From positions 1-11,578 of the forward strand of contig JANRKT010000259.1 of assembly GCA_033763355.1 (NCBI GenBank): a stretch of DNA of 11,578 bases, read 5' to 3'. The position numbers and the translations under genes are program-made. Source of the DNA: JANRKT01 sp033763355 (GTDB lineage: Bacteria; Bacteroidota; Bacteroidia; Chitinophagales; Chitinophagaceae). This document shows positions 1-6,827 of the stretch, one piece after another; position 1 is the first letter of the stretch; every line of letters begins with the position of its first letter. The notes beneath the pieces were generated by a model that saw nothing but the letters and a program-made list of their open reading frames with translations, made no database searches and was not told where the DNA came from.

Positions 1-54
1 TAAGCGCATTCAGGTTTATTGCGCAGTAACATGAAGAAAACAACTTTTAACAAT

Positions 55-83
55 GCCCCGATTCATGCGGGGCTTTTTATTTT
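55..83 (+). terminator. Rho-independent terminator
   Basis: A six-base-pair GC stem (GCCCCG at 55-60, CGGGGC at 68-73) with a seven-base loop is followed at once by TTTTTATTTT (74-83). The T-tract lies on the plus-strand side, so it should end a plus-strand transcript coming from left of the window. The minus-strand TMEM220-like gene converges on it, and its TAA stop codon (complement of 77-79) lies inside the T-tract. On the minus strand the stem is not followed by a clean T-run, so it would be weaker in that direction. Positions 1-54 before it show no gene I can support. Confidence 0.75.
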
Positions 84-460
84 GGCGCAAGCCTGAATTT
101 CCGGGAGTAAAGCAAGTTCATTAACATAGCAGCAAATACTATTATCAACCCGCCGAATTCACGGGTTTCCTCAATCCATGGTTTTTCCGCTTTCATGGTT
201 GCTGCAATATTCTCTGCATGGTGCTCGGTAGCCCAGGATAACACGCCGTTTTTATCAAAGAAAAGATATGCTGCATAGGAGAGGTAAACAATTACTCCAA
301 GCCAGTAAGCCTTAGGATAAAATTTATTGCGGCCGGCCAGCCAGCATAAATATGCCGCATAAATATATATGGGAACCCATACATATGGGTCGGGGTCGTT
401 ATACTGCAAGGCTGCACATACAACAAACAAAACAGCCAGGGTTATATTAAGGGCTTTCAT
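77..460 (-). CDS. TMEM220 family small membrane protein
   Basis: This 127-residue protein resembles the transmembrane protein 220 family, whose molecular function is not known to me. Visible features are four hydrophobic segments at about residues 4-19, 27-43, 52-68 and 102-118, so it should be an inner-membrane protein with little exposed sequence. The family-like signature is QYNDPDPYVW (19-28), right after the first helix. A second conserved-looking stretch, EETREFGGL (97-105), leads into the last helix. The ATG start (complement of 458-460) is the natural one because the first membrane helix begins within a few residues. The gene lies 82 bases downstream of the isomerase-like gene on the same strand and could be co-transcribed with it. 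The family call rests on remembered motif similarity. The small multi-pass membrane topology is much more certain than any role. Confidence 0.75.
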   Translation of the reverse strand: MKALNITLAVLFVVCAALQYNDPDPYVWVPIYIYAAYLCWLAGRNKFYPKAYWLGVIVYLSYAAYLFFDKNGVLSWATEHHAENIAATMKAEKPWIEETREFGGLIIVFAAMLMNLLYSRKFRLAPK

Positions 461-500
461 CTTATTGGATTTTTTAACTGCAGGCTTTAACGGTAAAAGC

Positions 501-523
501 GCAATACGAATTGTTTGTATTGC
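501..523 (-). terminator. Hairpin between the two minus-strand genes, possible weak terminator
   Basis: An inverted repeat GCAATAC (501-507) and GTATTGC (517-523) encloses a nine-base loop that could close by one or two further pairs. It lies about 20 bases past the stop codon of the isomerase-like gene. Read on the minus strand the stem is followed by GC and then only four T residues, which is poor for an intrinsic terminator. It may be a weak terminator, an mRNA 3'-end stabiliser, or an operator for the TMEM220-like gene. Confidence 0.35.
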
Positions 524-542
524 AGTTGAAACGATACAATCA

Positions 543-1430
543 TCACAACAGCTTGACCAGGTTGGTTTTTATATAAGCAATGCTTTTTTCAATGCTGCTG
601 ATAGGTGGTCCGGGGCAAACATCCTGCTCTACAAAAAAATATTTCATTCCCGATTTTTTGGCCTGTTTGAAAATGTTCTTAAAATCAATCACCCCATTAC
701 CCACTTCGGTAAAAAATTTCTTTTCGGTATTGTCCATATCCTTTACATGCCACATTACAAAGCGTCCGGGATGTTTTTTAAAAAGCTCAACCGGGTCGTG
801 TCCCGCTTTAACCGCCCAGAACAAATCCAGTTCAAAATTCACCAGTTTGCTGTCGGTTTCATTTGCAAGAATATCAAAACCAGTCTGACCATCAACGGGT
901 GTAAATTCAAAATCGTGGTTGTGATAAGCCAGTTTCAGCGAGGCCTGTATTGTTACTTCACCTGCTTTGTTTAATCCTTCTGCAATCTTTTTATAATTAT
1001 CAATGCTCTTCCTGTAAGCATCTTCAAGCCAGGGTATAACTATATACTGCTGTCCTAATGTCTTCGCATCTTCTACAGCAATTTTCCAGGTTTCTTCCCA
1101 TCCGCTTTTAAGGAAAAAACTTCCCGGAAAAGTATGCCCGCTGGGAGAGTCCAGGCCATTTGATTTTAATAAGGCAGAAAGTTCACTGGCAGTAAATCCA
1201 AACCACTTGCGGTTATTGTAACCAAATGTTTCAACTGAAGAATAACCAAGCTTCGCAACCTTTTCCAAAGTTCCTTTGGCATCCTTCGACATATCGTTTC
1301 TTAAAGTATAGAGCTGGAGGCCTATTTTTTTGGCCGGCTTTTTTAAAAAGTCTTCAAAGCCGGCTGGTATAGCAAGCGATCCTGCTGAAAAAACAGCGAT
1401 ATTCTTAATTGCATTTCTGCGTGTTACCAT
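543..1430 (-). CDS. Tat-exported sugar phosphate isomerase/epimerase-like TIM-barrel protein
   Basis: This 295-residue protein fits the xylose isomerase-like TIM-barrel superfamily (AP endonuclease 2 / sugar isomerase-epimerase group), which binds divalent metal and rearranges sugars or keto-sugars. The N-terminus MVTRRNAIKNIAVFSAGSLA has the twin arginines (R4, R5) and hydrophobic stretch of a Tat signal. The mature barrel begins near KKIGLQLYTLRND (34-46). Likely metal or substrate residues are E67 in SVETFG, the H-N-H run in LAYHNHDFEF (167-176), D202 in NFELDLFW, H228 in MWHVKDMD and E268 in YFFVEQD. The glycine-rich EVGNGVIDF (242-250) is typical of the fold. Length matches Tat-exported family members. 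The substrate cannot be read from the sequence. It is divergent from the susC-like gene with a 284-base spacer, so a functional link to the transporter is possible but unproven. The ATG start is preceded on its strand by an AGG-containing stretch and gives an intact signal peptide. Confidence 0.85.
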   Translation of the reverse strand: MVTRRNAIKNIAVFSAGSLAIPAGFEDFLKKPAKKIGLQLYTLRNDMSKDAKGTLEKVAKLGYSSVETFGYNNRKWFGFTASELSALLKSNGLDSPSGHTFPGSFFLKSGWEETWKIAVEDAKTLGQQYIVIPWLEDAYRKSIDNYKKIAEGLNKAGEVTIQASLKLAYHNHDFEFTPVDGQTGFDILANETDSKLVNFELDLFWAVKAGHDPVELFKKHPGRFVMWHVKDMDNTEKKFFTEVGNGVIDFKNIFKQAKKSGMKYFFVEQDVCPGPPISSIEKSIAYIKTNLVKLL

Positions 1431-1714
1431 AACCTGTTTTTTAATTAAGGGAAAGTTACCGGAATCTTTTGTTGTGGGTGCAGCGGCAATTAACTTTTTT
1501 TTGTCATCTCAGTTTACAGCAGGCACCAGCAACCCATTGTGTCTTGGTTACACATTGGTTATATTTCTTCTTATTGAATTATCGGTTTAACGGGGTTACA
1601 AAAAAAAATTAAAAAAAGTTTAACTAATTATAAATAAAGATTTAATTTTAGTCACTCTTTTTAAAAACGTTTTAGCACCCTTTATTTTTTAACTAACTCT
1701 AACTGCGTTGTCGT
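1431..1714. promoter_or_regulatory. Divergent intergenic region upstream of the isomerase-like and susC-like genes
   Basis: This non-coding 284-base spacer must carry the promoters of both diverging units. Its right half (about 1595-1700) is strongly A/T-rich with runs of A and T. This is typical of a Bacteroidota leader and could act as an UP-like element or an unstructured 5' untranslated region. I looked for the Bacteroidota housekeeping promoter (TTTG near -33, TAnnTTTG near -7) and found no convincing match on either strand, so the exact promoters remain unassigned. The short plus-strand open frame that crosses the boundary at 1330-1590 overlaps the isomerase gene antisense and shows no protein-like character. 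Confidence 0.5.
1544..1561 (+). repeat. Two direct TTGGTTA repeats 11 bases apart
   Basis: TTGGTTA occurs at 1544-1550 and 1555-1561, a spacing of about one helical turn. It overlaps a small inverted repeat TGTGT (1538-1542) / ACACA (1550-1554). Repeats on the same DNA face upstream of a susC-like gene could be a binding site for a regulator, but the words are short and chance is a real alternative. Confidence 0.25.
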
Positions 1715-4700
1715 ATGAAACAAAAACTCCTGCCAAGCAAGGCGAGAATTTTGCCTATGCTGATTCTTTCCATGCTACTCAGTACCGTAGCATTAGCACA
1801 AAAAACAGTAATTGGTAAAGTAACAAGCGCAACGGATAATCAACCAGTATCCGGGGCGACGGTGGCTGTAAAAGGTACCAATGTTGCCACCAATACCAGT
1901 CCGGATGGTACTTTTTCTATTTCTGTCCCTTCCGGAAAAAACTTGCTTGTCATTTCCTTTATAGGATTTGATGTAGTTGAAGTAAATGTAGAAGGGAAAA
2001 ATGATGTAACTGTTTCTCTCAGGGAAAGAACCAATACCCTGAGTGAAGTGGTTGTTACCGGTTATACCTCCCAGGCAAAGAAAGATATTACGGGGTCTGT
2101 TACAGTAGTAAAAGCAGATGACCTGAAATCAATTCCGGCCCCTAATGCCGAGACCCAATTACAGGGAAGGGCTGCGGGGGTTACCGTAATAACCAACAAC
2201 CGCCCCGGTGACGGGTCTTCAGTCAGGATCCGTGGCTATGCTTCTTTCAGCGGCAATGAGCCTTTGTACATTATTGACGGAGTACCCGGCAGTTTAACGG
2301 CCTTAAACCCTAACGATATTGAATCTATGCAGGTATTGAAAGATGCTGCATCAGCTTCAGTATACGGATCCCGTGCATCAAATGGGGTAATTATTGTAAC
2401 CACTAAAAAAGGCAGGCAGGGGTCTGCAAAGGTTACCTATAATATGTATATAGGCAGTTCGGCTCCGGGTAAAGGATATACTAATTTGCTTACTCCCCAG
2501 GAGCAGGCCGATTTAACCTGGCTGGCGAAGAAAAATATCGGGGCTGCTTTGTCTTCTGCCCAATACGGAACTGGGGCAACCCCACGCCTGCCTGATTATA
2601 TTCTTGCAGGCACAAGAAGTGGTGTGCTTGAAGGCGATCCTGATGCTGACCCGGCAAAATATAATTTGAACCTTGCAGACGTGCCCGGATCATACCTTAT
2701 TGTTAGGGCGAATAAAGCAGGCACCAACTGGTACAAAGAAATTACCAGGAATGCCCTTGTAATGAACCATAATATCAATATTTCAGGGGGTGCTGATAAA
2801 AGCCGTTATTTGTTTGGATTTGATTATCTGAACCAGGAAGGAATAGTAATCCATAATTTCTTCAAGCGGTATAGTGCACGTGTAAACACCGAATTCAACA
2901 TTAAGAAAAATATCCGGATAGGAGAGAACCTTCAGATATCTTATGCACAAACCAATGGCGCAGGCTTAAACGATGAGGGTACTGAAATAGCAAGGAGCTA
3001 TCAGTTACAAACAATAATACCTGTATTCAACATTAAAGGTGATTTTGCAGGCACACGAGGTGCAAACCTGGGTAATGTGGGTAACCCCTATGCTTCAAGG
3101 ATTAGGGGAAAAGATAACCTGAACCATAATTATAATGTTTTCGGGAATGCATACGCTGAAGTTGACTTTCTCAGGCACTTTACTGCCCGTTCCAGTTTTG
3201 GAGGAAGTTTCAGCAATAACAATTATTATAATTATACATTCAAAACTTATGAAAATGCTGAAAACAACTCCGGAACGTCTTATGTAGAAGGCGCCAACTA
3301 TTTCAGGTCATGGACATGGACAAATCAATTAAGCTACAAGAATACATTTGGGTTACATGAAGTAATTGCTGTTGGTGGGATTGAAGCTGTGGAAGAATGG
3401 GGAAGATTCCTTGAAGGAACTGTGCTGGATTTATTTGTAGATGCAGTTGATTACCGTTCATTGACAAATGGCACAAGGGCAAATGGCTCTCCCTACACCC
3501 CATCTGCTTTATTTTCAGTTTTTGGAAAAGCAGAATATGTTTATAATGATAAATATCTTGCCAGTTTTACCATACGCCGTGACGGATCATCCCGTTTTGG
3601 TCCAAATAACAGGTATGCAACTTTCCCTTCTGCTTCAGCCGGCTGGCGTATTTCCCGTGAATCATTTATGCAGGGTATAAAATGGATTACAGATCTTAAG
3701 CTGCGGGGAAGCTGGGGACAAATGGGCAACCAGAGAATTGACCCGGCGAATGCGTTTTCTCAATTCAGGGGAGGGCTGGGCAGTTCTAACTATGATATAA
3801 GTGGTGCGCAAAGCAGTACTACAACTGGTTTCCAGCTTTCTTTTGTTGGTAATCCTGATGGAAAATGGGAAACTAACACAACAGCAAATGTGGGTTTTGA
3901 TGCTACTTTGTTTGGAGGGAAAACAGAAGTGGTTTTTGACTGGTACACCAAAACAACAGATGACCTCCTGTTTCGCCTGGAGCAGGTAGCAACAGCGGGA
4001 GCAGGACCCAGTTCAAACCCCCCGTTCAGTAATGTTGCCAGTATGAAAAATACTGGTATTGACCTTATGATTACACAAAGATCATTTATAGGCGGTAAGA
4101 ATGGTTTAAAACTGGATGGTACTTTGACCTTTACAACATATAAAAATAAAATAACTAAACTGGCTGAAGGGGTTGACTTCTTTGATTGGGATAATGGAGA
4201 AAACAACCGTATCGGCGGAATATTTGTCCGCAATGAAGTGGGTCAGCCCATTTCTTCCTATTATGGTTACCAGGTAATCGGGCTGTTTCAGGATGCTGCC
4301 GATGTTTCCAAGTCCCCCACTCAAACTGCTGCTGCCCCGGGAAGGTTTAAATACCTTGATGCCAATAATGATGGTGCAGTTACACCCGCAGACAGGGTCT
4401 TCTTTGGTTCGCCTAACCCTGATTTTTCTTATGGCTTAAACTTAAATTTAAGTTATAAGTCCTTTGATTTATCCGCATTCTTCTATGGCTCTCAGGGTAA
4501 AGAGGCGATTAACTATGTAAAATGGTGGGTAGATTTTGTGCCGTCATTCCAGAATGGTAAGAGTAAAGATGCCCTCTATAATTCATGGGTATTGGGTGGT
4601 GATGCTGCCAAAAATGCAAGAGCTATCGTGCCTATCCAGGAAGAAAGCGGCAACTTCAGCACAAACGGAGCTGCCAATTCCTATTACATGGAAGATGCAT

Positions 4701-4933
4701 CCTATTTACGTTTGAAAAATCTTTCTTTAGGTTACAACTTACCAGCTTCTCTGTTAAACAGGGTTAAAATTGACCGTCTCCGTGTTTATATTCAGGCAAC
4801 AAACCTCTTTACAATAACAAAATATAGCGGCCTTGATCCTGAAGTTGCTGGTGATGACAGGGGATTTGGCTTTGACGCCGGTGTTTACCCAACCGTAAAA
4901 CAATTTTATGTTGGGGTAAACCTTGGGTTTTAA
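1715..4933 (+). CDS. SusC/RagA family TonB-linked outer membrane transporter
   Basis: This 1072-residue protein is a SusC-type TonB-dependent transporter, which imports a ligand across the outer membrane using energy passed on by TonB and pairs with a SusD lid lipoprotein. A signal peptide ends at about ALA|Q (28/29). A carboxypeptidase regulatory-like beta-sandwich covers about 30-103 (VIGKVTSATDNQPVSGATV onward). The SusC signature EVVVTGY is at 111-117. The plug domain runs from about 120 to 235, with SVRIRGYASF (169-178), LYIIDGVPG (184-192) and SVYGSRASNGVIIVTTKKG (215-233). The remainder is the predicted beta-barrel, and the chain ends in the aromatic residue expected for BAM-dependent insertion (GVNLGF). 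Length is normal for the family. The ATG at 1715 directly precedes the signal peptide. The susD-like gene follows after 28 bases, so the two form an operon. There is no N-terminal anti-sigma-interacting STN domain before the beta-sandwich, so it is not obviously a self-regulating transducer. Ligand is unknown. Confidence 0.97.
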   Translation: MKQKLLPSKARILPMLILSMLLSTVALAQKTVIGKVTSATDNQPVSGATVAVKGTNVATNTSPDGTFSISVPSGKNLLVISFIGFDVVEVNVEGKNDVTVSLRERTNTLSEVVVTGYTSQAKKDITGSVTVVKADDLKSIPAPNAETQLQGRAAGVTVITNNRPGDGSSVRIRGYASFSGNEPLYIIDGVPGSLTALNPNDIESMQVLKDAASASVYGSRASNGVIIVTTKKGRQGSAKVTYNMYIGSSAPGKGYTNLLTPQEQADLTWLAKKNIGAALSSAQYGTGATPRLPDYILAGTRSGVLEGDPDADPAKYNLNLADVPGSYLIVRANKAGTNWYKEITRNALVMNHNINISGGADKSRYLFGFDYLNQEGIVIHNFFKRYSARVNTEFNIKKNIRIGENLQISYAQTNGAGLNDEGTEIARSYQLQTIIPVFNIKGDFAGTRGANLGNVGNPYASRIRGKDNLNHNYNVFGNAYAEVDFLRHFTARSSFGGSFSNNNYYNYTFKTYENAENNSGTSYVEGANYFRSWTWTNQLSYKNTFGLHEVIAVGGIEAVEEWGRFLEGTVLDLFVDAVDYRSLTNGTRANGSPYTPSALFSVFGKAEYVYNDKYLASFTIRRDGSSRFGPNNRYATFPSASAGWRISRESFMQGIKWITDLKLRGSWGQMGNQRIDPANAFSQFRGGLGSSNYDISGAQSSTTTGFQLSFVGNPDGKWETNTTANVGFDATLFGGKTEVVFDWYTKTTDDLLFRLEQVATAGAGPSSNPPFSNVASMKNTGIDLMITQRSFIGGKNGLKLDGTLTFTTYKNKITKLAEGVDFFDWDNGENNRIGGIFVRNEVGQPISSYYGYQVIGLFQDAADVSKSPTQTAAAPGRFKYLDANNDGAVTPADRVFFGSPNPDFSYGLNLNLSYKSFDLSAFFYGSQGKEAINYVKWWVDFVPSFQNGKSKDALYNSWVLGGDAAKNARAIVPIQEESGNFSTNGAANSYYMEDASYLRLKNLSLGYNLPASLLNRVKIDRLRVYIQATNLFTITKYSGLDPEVAGDDRGFGFDAGVYPTVKQFYVGVNLGF

Positions 4934-4944
4934 TTTACGTAAAT
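4933..4944. repeat. 12-base perfect palindrome at the susC/susD junction
   Basis: ATTTACGTAAAT starts at the last base of the susC-like stop codon and fills nearly half of the 28-base spacer to the susD-like gene. It is too short and AT-rich to be a stable hairpin or terminator. A protein binding site is possible but nothing else supports it. Confidence 0.2.
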
Positions 4945-4961
4945 ACTAAAAAAGATATAGT

Positions 4962-6722
4962 ATGAAAAAGATTCTTCATTCGATTCTCTGTTTGGCAATA
5001 ATAGGTGTAATAACCTATTCTTGCGGCAAAAGCTTTTTGGAACGTACCCCCAAAGGCGCTCTTGACGAAAACACCCTGGCAAATAAAAAAGGTGTTGAAG
5101 CATTACTAATAGGAGCCTATTCAGTTCTGGATGGATTTATTGATGGTGGAGGTATATTTTTAGGTGGATGGCCCAGCGCCGGAAGTAACTGGGTATATGG
5201 GAGCGTAGCCGGTGGAGATGCCCATAAAGGAACCGACGGTGGTGACCAGCCGGATATTAACCCCATTGAACGTTTTGAGTCCACCCCGAACAACAGTTAC
5301 TACAACACCAAATGGAGTGTAGTTTATGAAGGGGTTACCCGCTCAAACAGCGTTTTGAAAGTAATGGCTAATGCTACTGATATTTCAGCTGCAGACATAA
5401 CCCGTATCACGGGAGAAGCCCGTTTTCTGAGAGGGCATTATCATTTTGAAGCCAAGAAAATGTGGAATAAAGTTCCTTATATTGATGAAAAGGCTACCGA
5501 CTTTAAAGTGCCTAATGATAAAGACATCTGGCCACAAATAGAAGCAGATCTGAAATTTGCTTATGATAATCTGCCAGAAGTAATGAATGCCAAAGGCCGT
5601 GTAAACAAGTGGGCCGCTGCGGCACTATATGCAAAAGCATTATTGTATCAGAAAAAATATGCAGAAGCTAAAGCGGTATTTGACCTGGTTTATAGTACCG
5701 GTAAAAATGCACAAGGACAGAAATACGCATTATTGGCAAAATTTCATGGCAACTTTAATGCAGAAACTGAAAATAGTACAGAATCAGTTTTTGCAGTTCA
5801 ATATTCCGTAAATGACGGGGCTCCTGATGCAGCCAATGGCGGATGGGGTGAGGTGTTGAACTTCCCTTATAATTCCGGCCCTGGCGGATGCTGCGGTTTC
5901 TTTCAGCCTTCCCAGGATTTAGTAAATTCCTTCCAGGTTGATGCAGTTACGGGATTACCTAATCCTGATAACTATAATGCTACCGAAGTAAAAAATGATG
6001 CTGGCCTGGCTTCATCACAGCCATTTACACCCACTACTGCACCATTGGATGCACGTTTAGACTGGACTGTAGGGCGCAGGGGTTTACCTTATCTTGATCA
6101 CGGAAAACACCCAGGTGATGATTGGATACGCCTTCAATCATATGGTGGTCCTTATTCTCCCATTAAAAACGTATTCACAAAAGCTGAGAAAGATAAACTT
6201 GCGGACAAGAGTTTCTGGACAAGCGGTGTAACTGCAAATAACTATACACTCATACGTTTTGCTGATGTAATACTAATGCTGGCTGAGTGTGAAGTGGAAG
6301 TGGGGAGCCTTGAAAAAGCCCGCCAATTGGTGAATGAAGTGCGTGGCCGTGCTGCTAACCCCGCCGGTTTTGTATTGGATGGAGCTGTGCCTGCTGCAAA
6401 TTATAAAGTTGGGCTATACATTACACCCTGGACAGATAAAGCTGCAGCCCGCAAAGCTGTACATTTTGAAAGAAAGCTTGAATTGGGGATGGAAGGTCAT
6501 CGTTTCTTTGATCTCGTAAGATGGGGTGAAGCCAAAGCTACTTTGGACGCATATTTTAGATATGTGAGTGGAAATTCCAATCCATCTATTAATAATAAGC
6601 GCCTTTACCTTGCAACGCCAACAGTGGCTCAATTTACAACAGGTAAAAGTGAATATTTCCCTGTTCCCCAACGCCAAATAGATCTGGCCTCGGGCACACT
6701 TGTGCAAAACCCAGGCTACTGA
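4962..6722 (+). CDS. SusD/RagB family nutrient-binding outer membrane lipoprotein
   Basis: This 586-residue protein is the SusD-like surface lipoprotein that caps the SusC barrel encoded just upstream and captures the ligand. The signal peptide ends in a lipobox-like TYSC with Cys21 as the predicted lipidation site. The N-terminal family hallmark is FLERTPKGALDENTLANKKG (25-44). Helical TPR-like parts include GEARFLRGHYHFEAKKMW (151-168) and KWAAAALYAKALLYQKKYAE (216-235). The C-terminal hallmarks are YTLIRFADVILMLAECEVEV (428-447), RQLVNEVRGRA (454-464), FERKLELGMEGHRFFDLVRW (502-521) and YFPVPQRQIDL (565-575). A stretch LDARLDWTVGRRGLPYLDHG (362-381) appears to mark a SusD subgroup that I associate with loci lacking obvious polysaccharidases. 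A vicinal cysteine pair (C310, C311) in GPGGCCGFF is unusual for a surface lipoprotein. The gene ends 18 bases before a strong terminator. Confidence 0.96.
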   Translation: MKKILHSILCLAIIGVITYSCGKSFLERTPKGALDENTLANKKGVEALLIGAYSVLDGFIDGGGIFLGGWPSAGSNWVYGSVAGGDAHKGTDGGDQPDINPIERFESTPNNSYYNTKWSVVYEGVTRSNSVLKVMANATDISAADITRITGEARFLRGHYHFEAKKMWNKVPYIDEKATDFKVPNDKDIWPQIEADLKFAYDNLPEVMNAKGRVNKWAAAALYAKALLYQKKYAEAKAVFDLVYSTGKNAQGQKYALLAKFHGNFNAETENSTESVFAVQYSVNDGAPDAANGGWGEVLNFPYNSGPGGCCGFFQPSQDLVNSFQVDAVTGLPNPDNYNATEVKNDAGLASSQPFTPTTAPLDARLDWTVGRRGLPYLDHGKHPGDDWIRLQSYGGPYSPIKNVFTKAEKDKLADKSFWTSGVTANNYTLIRFADVILMLAECEVEVGSLEKARQLVNEVRGRAANPAGFVLDGAVPAANYKVGLYITPWTDKAAARKAVHFERKLELGMEGHRFFDLVRWGEAKATLDAYFRYVSGNSNPSINNKRLYLATPTVAQFTTGKSEYFPVPQRQIDLASGTLVQNPGY

Positions 6723-6740
6723 TCAATCCAATTAATTTGC

Positions 6741-6776
6741 ATAAAAAAAGCAGAGAAATTTCTCTGCTTTTTTTAT
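6741..6776. terminator. Perfectly symmetric bidirectional rho-independent terminator
   Basis: The 36 bases form a perfect palindrome. The left arm is ATAAAAAAAGCAGAGAAA (6741-6758) and the right arm is its exact complement (6759-6776). The stem core GCAGAGAAA/TTTCTCTGC is flanked by seven A on the left and seven T on the right, so it can terminate in either direction. It sits 18 bases after the susD-like stop codon and should end most of the susCD transcript, putting the next gene under its own promoter or under read-through. Confidence 0.9.
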
Positions 6777-6827
6777 CTGTATATTACTGATTCTGTTTTG
6801 CGAACTTTAGTTACTTTTCAAACAGCG
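6777..6827 (+). promoter_or_regulatory. Short leader between terminator and FG-GAP gene
   Basis: These 51 bases separate the terminator from the ATG at 6828. A promoter for the downstream pair would be expected here, or it could rely on read-through. TTTG occurs at 6797-6800 and a TAnnTTTG-like TACTTTTC at 6812-6819, but the 11-base gap between them is much shorter than the usual roughly 19-20 bases, so I do not assign a promoter with confidence. No Shine-Dalgarno sequence is visible, which is normal for this phylum. Confidence 0.25.

Noticed and set aside
1..3. TAA at the very first bases as the stop codon of an upstream gene
   Set aside because: A terminator follows at 55-83, so an upstream plus-strand gene is likely, but three bases cannot show in which frame it ends.
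369..974. A 201-codon plus-strand open frame across the isomerase and TMEM220-like genes
   Set aside because: It runs antisense through two well-supported proteins and their spacer, and its translation is rich in F, K and N without a fold-like pattern.
3790..4233. A 147-codon open frame on the minus strand inside the susC-like gene
   Set aside because: It is fully antisense to a clear SusC barrel, has no recognisable domain, and its composition looks like the mirror of the coding strand.
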